Origin: an uncultured Armatimonadota bacterium
GTDB taxonomy: Bacteria; Armatimonadota; Fimbriimonadia; Fimbriimonadales; Fimbriimonadaceae
Assembly: GCA_903899015.1 (NCBI GenBank)
Contig: CAIUHP010000048.1
Span: forward strand, 1 to 64,000
Direction of reading: 5' to 3'
Length of the DNA stretch: 64,000 bases
The notes beneath the pieces were generated by a model. That model was not told the origin of the DNA and made no database searches. It worked only from the letters and a program-made list of their open reading frames with translations. Of the stretch, positions 41,629 to 50,511 are shown in pieces. The position numbers and the translations under genes are program-made. The number at the start of each line of letters is the position of its first letter. Within the stretch, counting starts at the first letter, position 1.

Positions 41629-44139
41629 ATGATCTTGAGTTTAATCTCCTGTTTTCTGTTGGTCACCGGTGCTCAACATAGTGAGAAGTCCTCTCTTGAG
41701 TTGAAACTCAGCCCCATTCCAAACCAAGTCACGCGCAAATCAGGATTCTTTTCCTTTGGAAACAACACCGTGATTGTTTCTCAGGTCGGCAACAGCTCCG
41801 ACCAATATGCGGGTCAGCAAATTAAGGAAGAAGTGCTCACCGATTTGGGAATCAAGATCGGAACTGGCCGCGTTTCTCGTCCGCGAATTATCGAACTCAA
41901 ACGAACCGCTCAACCAGTTTCGGTTCAGGATCAGGGGCAAGGCTATCGACTTGATGTTGAGTCGCAAAAGATTACGATCTCGGCGGCAACTGACGATGGA
42001 ATTTTCTATGGCGTGCAGACTCTCAAACAGCTGATTCGCGGAAACCGAGTGAATCGTGTCGCTATTCCGGCTTGTACGATCATCGACTGGCCAAAGCTAC
42101 ATTACCGTGGCTGGCAGCATGACATTAGCCGTGGTCCCATTCCGACTCTGGCATTCCTCAAAAAGGAAATTCGGCTCTTATCTGAATTCAAACTGAATCT
42201 CTTCACGCTGTACACGGAGCATGTTTTTAAGCTCAAGAAGCATCCGACCATTGCTCCAGCAGACGGAATCACAGCCGATGAAATCAAAGTGTTATGTGCC
42301 TACGGGCGTAAATATCACGTTGAAGTGGTTGGGAATTTCCAATCATTTGGTCACTTCACCAACATCCTGAAAGTGCCAGGTTATCGTCAACTCGGCGAGA
42401 ATTCTGATGTCATTAGCCCAGCAAAAGAAGCGAGCTATCGCTTCCTAAACGACGTTTATTCTGAGATTGCGCCTGCTTACGACAGCCACCTATTCACGAT
42501 TAATTGCGACGAAGTTTCGGGTCTTGGTGACGGTCCGAGCAAGGATTTGGTGAAGAAACTCGGTGTTGCAGGTGTTTATGCCAAACACATCAATCGCATC
42601 GCTTCCCTGCTCAGACCTTACGGCAAGACCGCGATGATGTGGGGAGATATCGCGTTGAACTATCCCGCGATCGTTCCTCAACTTCCTAAGGACCTTATCG
42701 TCCTGCCTTGGGCTTACGACCCCCGTCCAAGTTTTCAAAACCAGATTGAGCCATTTACCAAATATGGACTTCGATTTATGGTCTGCCCCGGTGTTTCCTG
42801 CTGGAGTCAGATTTGGCCCGATACTCAAAGCGCGTCCGTAAATATTTCAAACTTCATTCGAGATGGGGCTCGGCTCGGAGCGATGGGCGCTCTCAATACA
42901 TCGTGGGATGACGACGGACAAAACCTTTACAACGACAACTGGTACGAATTTGCCTGGGGCGGAGAGTGCTCGTGGAGCCCGGTCAAACTCGTTTCTGGCA
43001 CCGCTCCCGATAAGGTCACCGCTAATCGAGTCCGCGTCTTTAACGCGACATTCCCAGCGGTCTTTTATGGAATTCAAGGTGATCAGGTCGCCAATGCCAT
43101 CAACGATTTGAGTCTATTGAGAACCAACCCAATCTCGGGTGGACTCGGCAATGCAGCCCTTTGGCGAGATCCGATTCAGACGCTACAGAGCATCCCTTCA
43201 ACGGTTTCTGTGGAGGATTTTAAATCCAAGGCTCATGCCATTCGAATGATCTTCGAAACGACTCCTGCAAGTGCAAGTCACTCTGCGGAGACGCTCAAAT
43301 TTGCGGCCTTTGCGGCTAAAGAGATTGAATACCTGGCCGACGTACTCCTAGCGGTTCAATCGCTTCAGAAGGGTGATGATAACGCGATGGAGCCCATTGC
43401 TAAGGAGCTTCAGTCACTTAGAAATGAATACCAAGTGCTCTGGACATTGGAGAATCGACCGTACTGGCTTGATGGCAACCTGGCACGTTTTGACCGAATG
43501 ATCAAAACACTCCGTTCGTTCACTCACCGAGTATTGATTCAGTCAACGATTCCAGGAAATGGTAGCGCTCCAATCTCCATTCGCCCGATTTCTCCTGGGG
43601 CCGAGATTTATTACACCGTCGATGGATCCAATCCAACTTCAAGTTCAACTCGATATACCGAGCCGTTTCTTATAACGAAGACCGGAACTGTCAAGGCAAT
43701 TGGAATCTGGCCTGGAAGTATGAACTCGCCCATCGAGTCTCAAATGGTCTACGTACCGGTCCTACCGTGTACGATTCATACCAACCTGAATCCATACGAT
43801 GACCACTCGGCCATAAAAGCCTTTGATGGCGACCTAAACACCTTCTTTTGGTCTAGCGGCAACGTTTACAAGGGTGATTTTTTCGAGATTCAACTGGCAA
43901 CACCGCGAGAAGTGTCCGAGATCCATGTTGTCACCGGACATCCCGATCACCAAGAGGATTATCTTCATTACGGGGCAGTTGAAGTTTCAAACGGCTCGGA
44001 AAAGTATGAGAAAGTAGCTGATTTCCATAACGGGGTTGCTCATGCTTCGTTGAGTTCAAAACTAATCTCGAAGATTCGATTGTCGGTAAGTGGAACACAG
44101 GGCAATTGGCTCGTTATTCGAGAGATTCAGATCAAATAA
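41629..44139 (+). CDS. Secreted GH20 beta-N-acetylhexosaminidase
   Basis: 836 aa with signal peptide MILSLISCFLLVTGAQ. A GH20b domain comes first (VSAATDDGIFYGVQTLKQL-like region), then the catalytic TIM barrel (LHYRGWQHDISRGPIP) with the Asp-Glu pair in INCDEVSG near residue 295. A chitobiase-type beta domain (ISPGAEIYYTVDGSNPTSSS) and a C-terminal F5/8-type carbohydrate-binding domain (DHSAIKAFDGDLNTFFW) follow. It should release GlcNAc/GalNAc from chitin oligomers or glycans. The downstream ABC transporter with an NgcE-like binding protein fits uptake of the products. Confidence 0.9.
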   Translation: MILSLISCFLLVTGAQHSEKSSLELKLSPIPNQVTRKSGFFSFGNNTVIVSQVGNSSDQYAGQQIKEEVLTDLGIKIGTGRVSRPRIIELKRTAQPVSVQDQGQGYRLDVESQKITISAATDDGIFYGVQTLKQLIRGNRVNRVAIPACTIIDWPKLHYRGWQHDISRGPIPTLAFLKKEIRLLSEFKLNLFTLYTEHVFKLKKHPTIAPADGITADEIKVLCAYGRKYHVEVVGNFQSFGHFTNILKVPGYRQLGENSDVISPAKEASYRFLNDVYSEIAPAYDSHLFTINCDEVSGLGDGPSKDLVKKLGVAGVYAKHINRIASLLRPYGKTAMMWGDIALNYPAIVPQLPKDLIVLPWAYDPRPSFQNQIEPFTKYGLRFMVCPGVSCWSQIWPDTQSASVNISNFIRDGARLGAMGALNTSWDDDGQNLYNDNWYEFAWGGECSWSPVKLVSGTAPDKVTANRVRVFNATFPAVFYGIQGDQVANAINDLSLLRTNPISGGLGNAALWRDPIQTLQSIPSTVSVEDFKSKAHAIRMIFETTPASASHSAETLKFAAFAAKEIEYLADVLLAVQSLQKGDDNAMEPIAKELQSLRNEYQVLWTLENRPYWLDGNLARFDRMIKTLRSFTHRVLIQSTIPGNGSAPISIRPISPGAEIYYTVDGSNPTSSSTRYTEPFLITKTGTVKAIGIWPGSMNSPIESQMVYVPVLPCTIHTNLNPYDDHSAIKAFDGDLNTFFWSSGNVYKGDFFEIQLATPREVSEIHVVTGHPDHQEDYLHYGAVEVSNGSEKYEKVADFHNGVAHASLSSKLISKIRLSVSGTQGNWLVIREIQIK

Positions 44140-44166
44140 AGTTTAAGGATACAATTCACGCAACAA

Positions 44167-44190
44167 GCTCAAATCGCTTAGAATTTGAGC
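44167..44190. promoter_or_regulatory. Inverted repeat between GH20 and sugar-binding protein genes
   Basis: GCTCAAAT and ATTTGAGC are perfect 8-nt arms 8 nt apart, ending 30 bp before the binding-protein ATG. With no T tract it looks more like an operator or a leader hairpin than a terminator. The arm spacing fits a LacI/GntR-size dimer; this is inference. Confidence 0.45.
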
Positions 44191-44220
44191 ACGAAAGGTT
44201 TGGCAGCATAAGGTTGATTC

Positions 44221-45573
44221 ATGATTAAAAGAACACTTGGTTCCTTGGCGGTGCTTACCGCAGTTAGTTTTGCCTTGATTGGGTGTGGCGATGGAGGATC
44301 GAAGACGGCTGATGGGGCGGGAGCTCCTGCCGGAGGCGGAAACGGAAAGGACCTAGATGTCGTTTCTTTCTCCGGTGGATATGGTCTTGATTTCTTCGAA
44401 AAGGCAGCAAAGGAATACCAAGAGAAGCATCCAGGTGTGAATATTGCGGTAACTGGTGGCCCACGATCTTGGGAGCAACTTCGACCTAAGTTCGCAAATG
44501 GCACCCCTCCCGGGCTCACTTGGCCAGGCTGGAGTATGGACTACTGGGCGCTTATTTATGACAATCAAGTTCTGCCGCTGGACGATGCTCTGAAAACCCC
44601 TGCTTATGATGGCAAAGGTACGTGGGGAGACACATTTGAACCGACACTTCTAAAGCTGGGTCAGTATCAAGGCAAGCAGTATGAACTTCCCTATCACTAC
44701 AACGTGCTAGGGTGGTGGTATGACCCAGGCGTTTTCGCCAAACACGGTTGGACGGTGCCGAAGACCTTTAATGAATTGTTGGTGCTAAGCGCGAAAATTA
44801 AGGCGGCCGGCATGGCCCCCATTACTTACCAGGGCAAATATCCCGCCTACATGGTTCAAGGATTCCTCTTCCCTTGGGCTGCCAGTGTTGGTGGAATAAA
44901 AGTCTTAGACGATGCGCAAAGTCTCAAACCAGGCGCGTGGAAAGATCCGGCCTTCCTCAAGGCAGCGCAAATGATCAAGCAACTCGCCGATGCGGGCTAC
45001 TTTGAGGATGGCGCAAATGGATTGGACCACACCGAATCTCAGATGGAATTCCTCCAGGGCAAAGCTGCGATGATTCCTTGCGGTACTTGGCTGTTCTCAG
45101 AGATGAGCAAGACGATGCCTGCAGGCGCAAAGATGGCTTACATGCTTCCTCCCGTTGCGGATGGCGGAAAGGGTGATCCCAGCGCGGTTCAGATCGGTAT
45201 TGAGCCATGGATCGTACCAACCAAAGGTGCGAATCACGAACTGGCGATTGACTTCTTCAAATACATGACCTCACTCGACAAGGCGAAGCAGTTCGTTGAA
45301 GAGAAAGGCACGCTCATGGCGATCAAGGGCAGCGATCAAGCCAAGCTTCCCGAACATCTCAAAGAACCAGCTCGGTTGTTCCGAGAGTCGAAGACGGTTT
45401 ACGCGATCGAATACGATCAGTGGTATGCCAAGTTTGGCGACGAGGTTAAGAACGCGATGACATCGCTCCTCAACGGTTCTAAAACACCTGAACAGTTTGT
45501 TCAAACATGTGAAGATGAAGCTGAAAAAGTCCGAAAGGATAAATCCAAGCCGATTCACGAGATGACTCGCTAA
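44221..45573 (+). CDS. Sugar ABC transporter binding lipoprotein (NgcE-like)
   Basis: 450 aa. Lipoprotein signal with lipobox LIGC (Cys22), a short Gly-rich linker, then a family 1 solute-binding fold. The stretch WEQLRPKFANGTPPGLTW and especially HTESQMEFLQGKAAMIPCGTWL, within DGANGLDHTES, resemble the binding proteins for N-acetylglucosamine/chitobiose (NgcE). Two permease genes follow. Substrate is inferred from this resemblance and the neighbouring GH20 enzyme. Confidence 0.88.
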   Translation: MIKRTLGSLAVLTAVSFALIGCGDGGSKTADGAGAPAGGGNGKDLDVVSFSGGYGLDFFEKAAKEYQEKHPGVNIAVTGGPRSWEQLRPKFANGTPPGLTWPGWSMDYWALIYDNQVLPLDDALKTPAYDGKGTWGDTFEPTLLKLGQYQGKQYELPYHYNVLGWWYDPGVFAKHGWTVPKTFNELLVLSAKIKAAGMAPITYQGKYPAYMVQGFLFPWAASVGGIKVLDDAQSLKPGAWKDPAFLKAAQMIKQLADAGYFEDGANGLDHTESQMEFLQGKAAMIPCGTWLFSEMSKTMPAGAKMAYMLPPVADGGKGDPSAVQIGIEPWIVPTKGANHELAIDFFKYMTSLDKAKQFVEEKGTLMAIKGSDQAKLPEHLKEPARLFRESKTVYAIEYDQWYAKFGDEVKNAMTSLLNGSKTPEQFVQTCEDEAEKVRKDKSKPIHEMTR

Positions 45574-45613
45574 ACGTTTGAGTCACAATAGTTGACCGCT
45601 AACGGTCGAATCT

Positions 45614-45652
45614 GGCCTGATGTCACAAACATCTGTGAAGTGTCATCAGGCC
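45614..45652 (+). promoter_or_regulatory. Intercistronic hairpin between binding protein and permease genes
   Basis: GGCCTGATG pairs with CATCAGGCC (45644-45652), with an inner TCAC/GTGA. There is no T tract. In such operons a hairpin at this place often protects the binding-protein mRNA end and reduces permease expression. Confidence 0.55.
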
Positions 45653-45694
45653 TACTGATTCAGTTAGAACACCGAAATTGAAAGTGATGCCGTC

Positions 45695-46585
45695 TTGATC
45701 AGGAATAGAGCCCGGACCGCCTTTATCGTCACCTACCTTGCACCAGCCGTGCTCATCTACGGAGTGTTTGTGATATGGCCGGTCATACAAGCCTTCGGTT
45801 TCTCCATGTTCAAATGGAGTGGGCTTTCCCAGAACAAGAAGTTTGTCGGTTTCGACAATTTTAAGGACCTATTTCACGACAACGTATTTTGGATGGCCCT
45901 GCTTCACAACGCAGAGATTTTTGCTATTGGCGGGTCCATCATTCTTATTCTGGGACTAGGAGTTGCGCATGCAATGCAAGGAAATGGACGCTTTACTCGC
46001 GCCTTGCGAAGTGTCTACCTATTCCCCAACATCATGTCGCTGGTAGTTGTCGCGGTCCTGTGGCAATTTCTTTACAACCCTCGGATGGGGCTCTTCAATG
46101 CGGTAGCCGACTTATTCGGAAAGCAAAAGCATCGACTTGATATCTTAGGTACACCCGGCACGGCGCTTCCGGGCGTGATCATCACCTTTGTATGGTTTGC
46201 TGCCGGCTTTTACATCATGTTGTTCTCCGCCGGTATTCGGCAGATTCCCGAAGAGGTCGTTGAGGCTTCAAAGTTGGACGGCGCGGAAGGATTCGTGAGA
46301 TTTAAGAAGATCACGCTTCCCCTCCTTTGGTCGGTCGGAAGGATTGCTCTTGTTTACTTGGTCATCAACACCTTGAACGTGTTTGCGCTGGTTTTCCTGA
46401 TGACAACAGGAGGCCCTGATCGAAAGACAGAAGTGATGCTCACCTACCTTTACGAGCAAGCTTTCGTAAACAGCGATTACGGTGCGGCAACCGCTCTTGC
46501 CGTTGCCAACTTCGTCATTGTCATGGCAGTTAGTGGTCTCATTCTAAAGTTGACGAAGAATGATCCCACCGGAGCAACCCGATGA
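45695..46585 (+). CDS. Sugar ABC transporter permease (MalF/UgpA type)
   Basis: 296 aa with six membrane helices. The EAA loop EEVVEASKLDGAEGFVRFKKITLPLL contacts the ATPase. Start TTG 45695, because no closer ATG keeps the first helix. It overlaps the second permease by 4 bp. The ATPase subunit is not encoded next to it, so a shared MsmX/MalK-like ATPase elsewhere is expected. Confidence 0.92.
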   Translation: MIRNRARTAFIVTYLAPAVLIYGVFVIWPVIQAFGFSMFKWSGLSQNKKFVGFDNFKDLFHDNVFWMALLHNAEIFAIGGSIILILGLGVAHAMQGNGRFTRALRSVYLFPNIMSLVVVAVLWQFLYNPRMGLFNAVADLFGKQKHRLDILGTPGTALPGVIITFVWFAAGFYIMLFSAGIRQIPEEVVEASKLDGAEGFVRFKKITLPLLWSVGRIALVYLVINTLNVFALVFLMTTGGPDRKTEVMLTYLYEQAFVNSDYGAATALAVANFVIVMAVSGLILKLTKNDPTGATR

Positions 46586-47430
46586 AAGCTTTAGCCCAGT
46601 TAATTGTTCTTGCCAAGAAGTCGATGACGTTTGCCTTCGTGGCCTTGTTCACACTGTCCGTCGTTTTGCCTCTGCTTTGGATGACGATGACGTCTGTGAA
46701 GTCGAGTCCCGAGATCTTCGCTTCGCCGTGGGGTTTGCCGACAACTCCTCACTGGGATAACTTTGCGAATGCTTGGAAAGCAGCCGGAATAGCGCATTAC
46801 TTCGCGAACAGTTTGATCGTTACCACCGCGACGTTGATCTTCTTGATTCCAATTGGGGCGATGGCGGCCTATATATTCGCTCGTTATCCCTTCCCTGGCT
46901 CGAAGCTACTTTTTGGATCCTTCTTGGGCGGAATGATGTTCCCCCAATTCCTGATCATCGTTCCTCTGTTTGCGTTAATGAGTAACACTCATTTGCTCGA
47001 CACGAAGATCGGCCTGACGATCGTCTACATTGCCTATTCTCTGCCGTTCACGATATTTGTTTTGACAGGGTTCTTCCAGACCTTGCCAAAGGACTTAGAT
47101 GAAGCGGCGATGATTGACGGCTGCAGCCATTCACGCACTTTCTGGCAAGTTATGTTGCCGTTGGCTAAACCCGGTTTGATCGTAGTGGGGATCTTTAACG
47201 GCATCGGATTGTGGAACGAGTACTCACTGGCCTTAGTATTGGCCAACAGCGAGCAAAACAAAACCTTGCCTCTCGGAATTGCAAACCTTGCGATGGTGAT
47301 GCACTATTCGGGTGACTGGGGGGCTCTTTTTGCAGGTCTCGTGATCGTTATGGTGCCCGTCCTCATCGTTTACTGGTTCTTTAGAGAGAAGATCCACGAA
47401 ACAATGCTTGCCGGCGCTATCAAAGGCTAA
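46582..47430 (+). CDS. Sugar ABC transporter permease (MalG/UgpE type)
   Basis: 282 aa with six membrane helices, beginning MKALAQLIVLAKKSMTFAFV. EAA loop LPKDLDEAAMIDGCSHSRTFWQVMLPLAKPG. Partner of the preceding permease through an ATGA overlap. Last gene of the cluster; no ATPase or regulator follows. Confidence 0.93.
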   Translation: MKALAQLIVLAKKSMTFAFVALFTLSVVLPLLWMTMTSVKSSPEIFASPWGLPTTPHWDNFANAWKAAGIAHYFANSLIVTTATLIFLIPIGAMAAYIFARYPFPGSKLLFGSFLGGMMFPQFLIIVPLFALMSNTHLLDTKIGLTIVYIAYSLPFTIFVLTGFFQTLPKDLDEAAMIDGCSHSRTFWQVMLPLAKPGLIVVGIFNGIGLWNEYSLALVLANSEQNKTLPLGIANLAMVMHYSGDWGALFAGLVIVMVPVLIVYWFFREKIHETMLAGAIKG

Positions 47431-47501
47431 GGCTAGCTATTCTGCTACGCGACGCAAACCTCTTTTCGCCCTTCAGAATCCTGCGTTCACTGGGGTACTG
47501 A

Positions 47502-48065
47502 CTACGAGCCTGTTGCCTTGGACAGCGGCTTTGAGAAAGGTAGTTTTGGGATCAGTAAGGAGATTAGGCAGGCAGAGCCGATGCCAAGTCCGATTCCGCC
47601 AAGGACATCGGTTGGCCAATGCACGCCGCGGTAGATGCGACTGAGACCGACGAGTATCGCCCAAATGAAGGATGATGCTCCCGCCCAACGATATCGTGAA
47701 TTCCATGTGAGAAGGGTCAACATCATCGCAAAACCGAATGCGGTTGTCGTGTGACCGCTTGGAAAACTGCGCGTATGAATAGGCTCTTCTACGATGGCGA
47801 TCTTCAGCATGCTGGGACGATCTCGAGGAGTTAGCTCCTTGATTCCATCCGCAAAGATAATTCCGGACACGATCACGTTCAGTATCAACGGAAAGACAAA
47901 ATGTCGAGTCGATTTGCTCACCAAAAAGATGAACGGAACAAGGGCTGGGAACAGACCCAGGCCAGTGTAACTAAAGAACGCGAAGAACGGATCGAGCCAC
48001 GGCCGATGCCACCCGAGGTTGATCGCATTAAAGAGTTCGTGATCTAGCTGGTAAACCCAATCCAC
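47502..48065 (-). CDS. PAP2-family membrane phosphatase
   Basis: 187 aa with about five or six membrane helices. The three PAP2 motifs are complete: KELTPRDRP, PSGHT within RSFPSGHTTTAFGF, and SRIYRGVHWPTD. It probably removes phosphate from a lipid such as undecaprenyl pyrophosphate or phosphatidic acid outside the membrane. The precise substrate is not determinable. It lies 5 bp after the anti-sigma-like gene on the same strand, so it may belong to that operon. Confidence 0.92.
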   Translation of the reverse strand: MDWVYQLDHELFNAINLGWHRPWLDPFFAFFSYTGLGLFPALVPFIFLVSKSTRHFVFPLILNVIVSGIIFADGIKELTPRDRPSMLKIAIVEEPIHTRSFPSGHTTTAFGFAMMLTLLTWNSRYRWAGASSFIWAILVGLSRIYRGVHWPTDVLGGIGLGIGSACLISLLIPKLPFSKPLSKATGS

Positions 48066-48070
48066 TTTAA

Positions 48071-49483
48071 CTAGGGTACCGACTTGGCCTTGGGTTTCTC
48101 AGTAAGCACGATAGTGATTCTGCGCATTCTCGTCTGACGGGTCGGATCCAGTCGTCTGGGTTGCTCTTGATCTTTGGCCATTTGAGGGGCGATGACGCCC
48201 GGTCTGCTCGCCATTTTTCCGCCAGCCATCTCCGATGTCGATCTGTTGACAGGCTTAGAATTTGCATCACTCAAACGACGTGTCTCAGCAAACTTCGAGC
48301 GGCTGGTGAAAGCCGTTTCGGGTTTGACCTTATCAGCGGCCGGGTTGGAGCCTAGCTTCACGTTCGTGCCATTCGAATCCTTAGCGCTTAACGTCGAAAA
48401 TGAATCGTTAACTTTCAATTTCTTCGTGTTCGCAGAATTGTTGGGTGCAGCTCCACCACCCCCTCCAAAACCTCGTGCATTTCGTCCTGCATTTCCACCG
48501 GCTCCGCCACCCATCCCACCATTGTTGGCCGCACCGAAAGCGGCTCCCGCAAATGAATTCTGCGCTACAGAGGGTAGTGGTTCCGTTAGCTTCTTTAGGG
48601 ACTGAATCGTTTGTTCAGCCATGTCCTCCGGAACATCGATGACAATGGTCTTTTCTTTCGCTGATTTCTCCTGAGTCGAGACATTTGCGGGCGCATAGTC
48701 TGCAACTTCATATTTGCCAACGAGAGCCATAACTTGTTTTTGACCAGATTCCGCAGACTCAAATCCTAACAGGATTACTTGGGAATTTGGCTTGGCCGCA
48801 ACTGCAGATAGAGTGACCGCTCCAGTTGACGAAGCTCCTCCTGTTACGGAAGTGGGTGCGAGTGATAGTGAAAGAGGACGCTTTGAAACATTCGATGCAA
48901 CGCGACTTTTCAGCGACTCCATATTTGTTTCACGTGCCCGCTTACCTGCTGTGGGAGGAGGAGTTGGTTCGCTTGATACGGAGCCGATCGTAGGGGATGG
49001 CGATTGGTTAATGGGTGATGTTGTGGTTGGAGCTTTGCTATTGAGTGCGACTCTTTGATGAGGCGCGGCGGGTGCCGCTGATTTTGCCATGACCTCTGCC
49101 TGCGATTTGGCATCGGCCTGAAACGAATTTGCCGCCATTGTGCCGGCACTTGCGCTTGAGTCAGCCGAATCGGATGAACTCATCATTGGGCGAATGACCG
49201 ATATTGCTAGGACGCAAGCGCCCGCTAATCCCCCGATCCATACGACGCGCCCCCAGTTAAGTCGCACTGGTTTTGGACGACCTTGAAGTGCCTTAAGAGT
49301 GTTCTCCAATCCCATCGGTTCCAGTTGTTGAGCCGCTTGAGAAATGGCCACTGAGAGCGCTCGAAGTTCATCTGCTTCTCGCTGGAGCTCAGGAGAATGC
49401 TTGAGGGCCGTTTCTATTTCCGACATTCTGGCGGGATCGAGTTCCCCGTCGAGATATGCTTTGAGGTCGTCGTGCATGTTCAT
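48071..49483 (-). CDS. Anti-sigma-like membrane protein lacking zinc ligands
   Basis: 470 aa. The N-terminal 45 residues (MHDDLKAYLDGELDPARMSEIETAL) look like an anti-sigma fold, but the HxxxCxxC zinc motif is absent. A membrane helix at about 80-100 (VVWIGGLAGACVLAISVI) precedes a long, Ser/Ala/Pro-rich outside region. Near residue 235 there is a compact segment SQVILLGFESAESGQKQVMALVGKYEV. A Gly-rich run (GGMGGGAGGNAGRNARGFGG) and a basic C-terminus follow. It overlaps the ECF sigma gene by 4 bp. The start may also be M3. Regulating that sigma factor is an inference from position. Confidence 0.8.
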   Translation of the reverse strand: MNMHDDLKAYLDGELDPARMSEIETALKHSPELQREADELRALSVAISQAAQQLEPMGLENTLKALQGRPKPVRLNWGRVVWIGGLAGACVLAISVIRPMMSSSDSADSSASAGTMAANSFQADAKSQAEVMAKSAAPAAPHQRVALNSKAPTTTSPINQSPSPTIGSVSSEPTPPPTAGKRARETNMESLKSRVASNVSKRPLSLSLAPTSVTGGASSTGAVTLSAVAAKPNSQVILLGFESAESGQKQVMALVGKYEVADYAPANVSTQEKSAKEKTIVIDVPEDMAEQTIQSLKKLTEPLPSVAQNSFAGAAFGAANNGGMGGGAGGNAGRNARGFGGGGGAAPNNSANTKKLKVNDSFSTLSAKDSNGTNVKLGSNPAADKVKPETAFTSRSKFAETRRLSDANSKPVNRSTSEMAGGKMASRPGVIAPQMAKDQEQPRRLDPTRQTRMRRITIVLTEKPKAKSVP

Positions 49484-49986
49484 CGAGTCGCCTCCTCCGC
49501 AACGAATAGCGATCGTCTCATTTGTTGAAAAGCATGATGGAGCCGCGACTTTACGGTTCCTACTGGGACTTGGAGGATTTCAGCCGCCTCTTCATAAGTT
49601 AAGCCTTCAATCTCATGAAGAATGACAACTTCTCGATGCTCGCTCGAAAGTTTTGCCAAAGCCTGCGATAAGGCATGCCGGTCAACAATTGAGTCCTCAC
49701 CGCTCGACTGTTGAATTTGGTCGGTTTCTAGGATCAACGACACGGGTTCGATCGCGAATTTTCGAGTCGCTCTTCGACACTCATTGAGAGCAATACCAAA
49801 AAGCCATGTCGAGAGGGTGGAATCTCCCCTAAACTTATGAAGCACTTTCTGTGCCGTCAAAAATGTCTCCTGTGATACATCAGATGCTCGATCAACTCCA
49901 ACTCGGCGCGCACAGAACCGAAACACAGCATCGTAATGTTGCCGTGCAATGCTAGCCATGTCCAGGTCATTTGATTTCCAAAGCAT
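49480..49986 (-). CDS. ECF-type RNA polymerase sigma factor (second)
   Basis: 168 aa. Region 2: YDAVFRFCARRVGVDRASDV and STLSTWLFGIALNECRR. Region 4: LSSEHREVVILHEIEGLTYEE with GTVKSRLHHAFQQMRRSL. It is coupled by a 4-bp overlap to the anti-sigma-like gene and probably transcribes its own operon, including the PAP2 phosphatase. Not close in sequence to the first ECF factor at 7600-8133, so different promoters are likely. Confidence 0.93.
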   Translation of the reverse strand: MLWKSNDLDMASIARQHYDAVFRFCARRVGVDRASDVSQETFLTAQKVLHKFRGDSTLSTWLFGIALNECRRATRKFAIEPVSLILETDQIQQSSGEDSIVDRHALSQALAKLSSEHREVVILHEIEGLTYEEAAEILQVPVGTVKSRLHHAFQQMRRSLFVAEEATR

Positions 49987-50120
49987 GGGCTGACTTAGCG
50001 CTGTTTACGTCTTCTCAAGGTATGTGTCCATAAAACTTGCAAGGGTTCAATCAATAATAGCGGTCTTTTAGTCTAAAAGCGTTCACACTCAGTCAGTAGC
50101 TATCGGGGACACTCCAAAAG

Positions 50121-50460
50121 ATGGTCTTGGAAGCCATGCCGATTGAGGATTTGAAAGTTGGTTCAAAGTACAGACTGGTTAGCGAGAGGGGGCACATACT
50201 ATGTTCTGGCCTTCGTGTGGTTAGGAACTGCCCTCTTCTTCTATATTCAAGGTGCAAAGTATGGCAACCAAATCGGTAATCCTAATGACGGATGCCTCTA
50301 CGGAGTTTGTTGCATCATTTTGACGTTCTTTGGTGGAGGGCTAGGCTTTTTGCTCTTAGTGCACCACTATCCCTATTTTATTCTTAGTTCATGTACGGGA
50401 GCGGTCCTCTTCCCCTCTCTCGGATCGATTTTTATTCTTGCACGCACGAAGAAAGGATAA
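50121..50460 (+). CDS. Small membrane protein, possibly frameshifted
   Basis: The frame from 50158 (TTG) encodes 100 aa with three hydrophobic helices (YYVLAFVWLGTALFFYI, GCLYGVCCIILTFFGGGLGF, FILSSCTGAVLFPSLGSIFIL). Upstream in another frame, ATG 50121 starts a soluble N-terminus MVLEAMPIEDLKVGSKYRL. A one-base change at the G5 run 50188-50192 would join them as SERGTYYVLAF. So the gene may be about 112 aa and broken by an indel, or the run may be a sequencing error. No family recognised. Confidence 0.5.
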
Positions 50461-50511
50461 GTAAATCCAACTTCAGCGATATCGTCGTTTCTGTGGCCAT
50501 AATCAGCCTCA

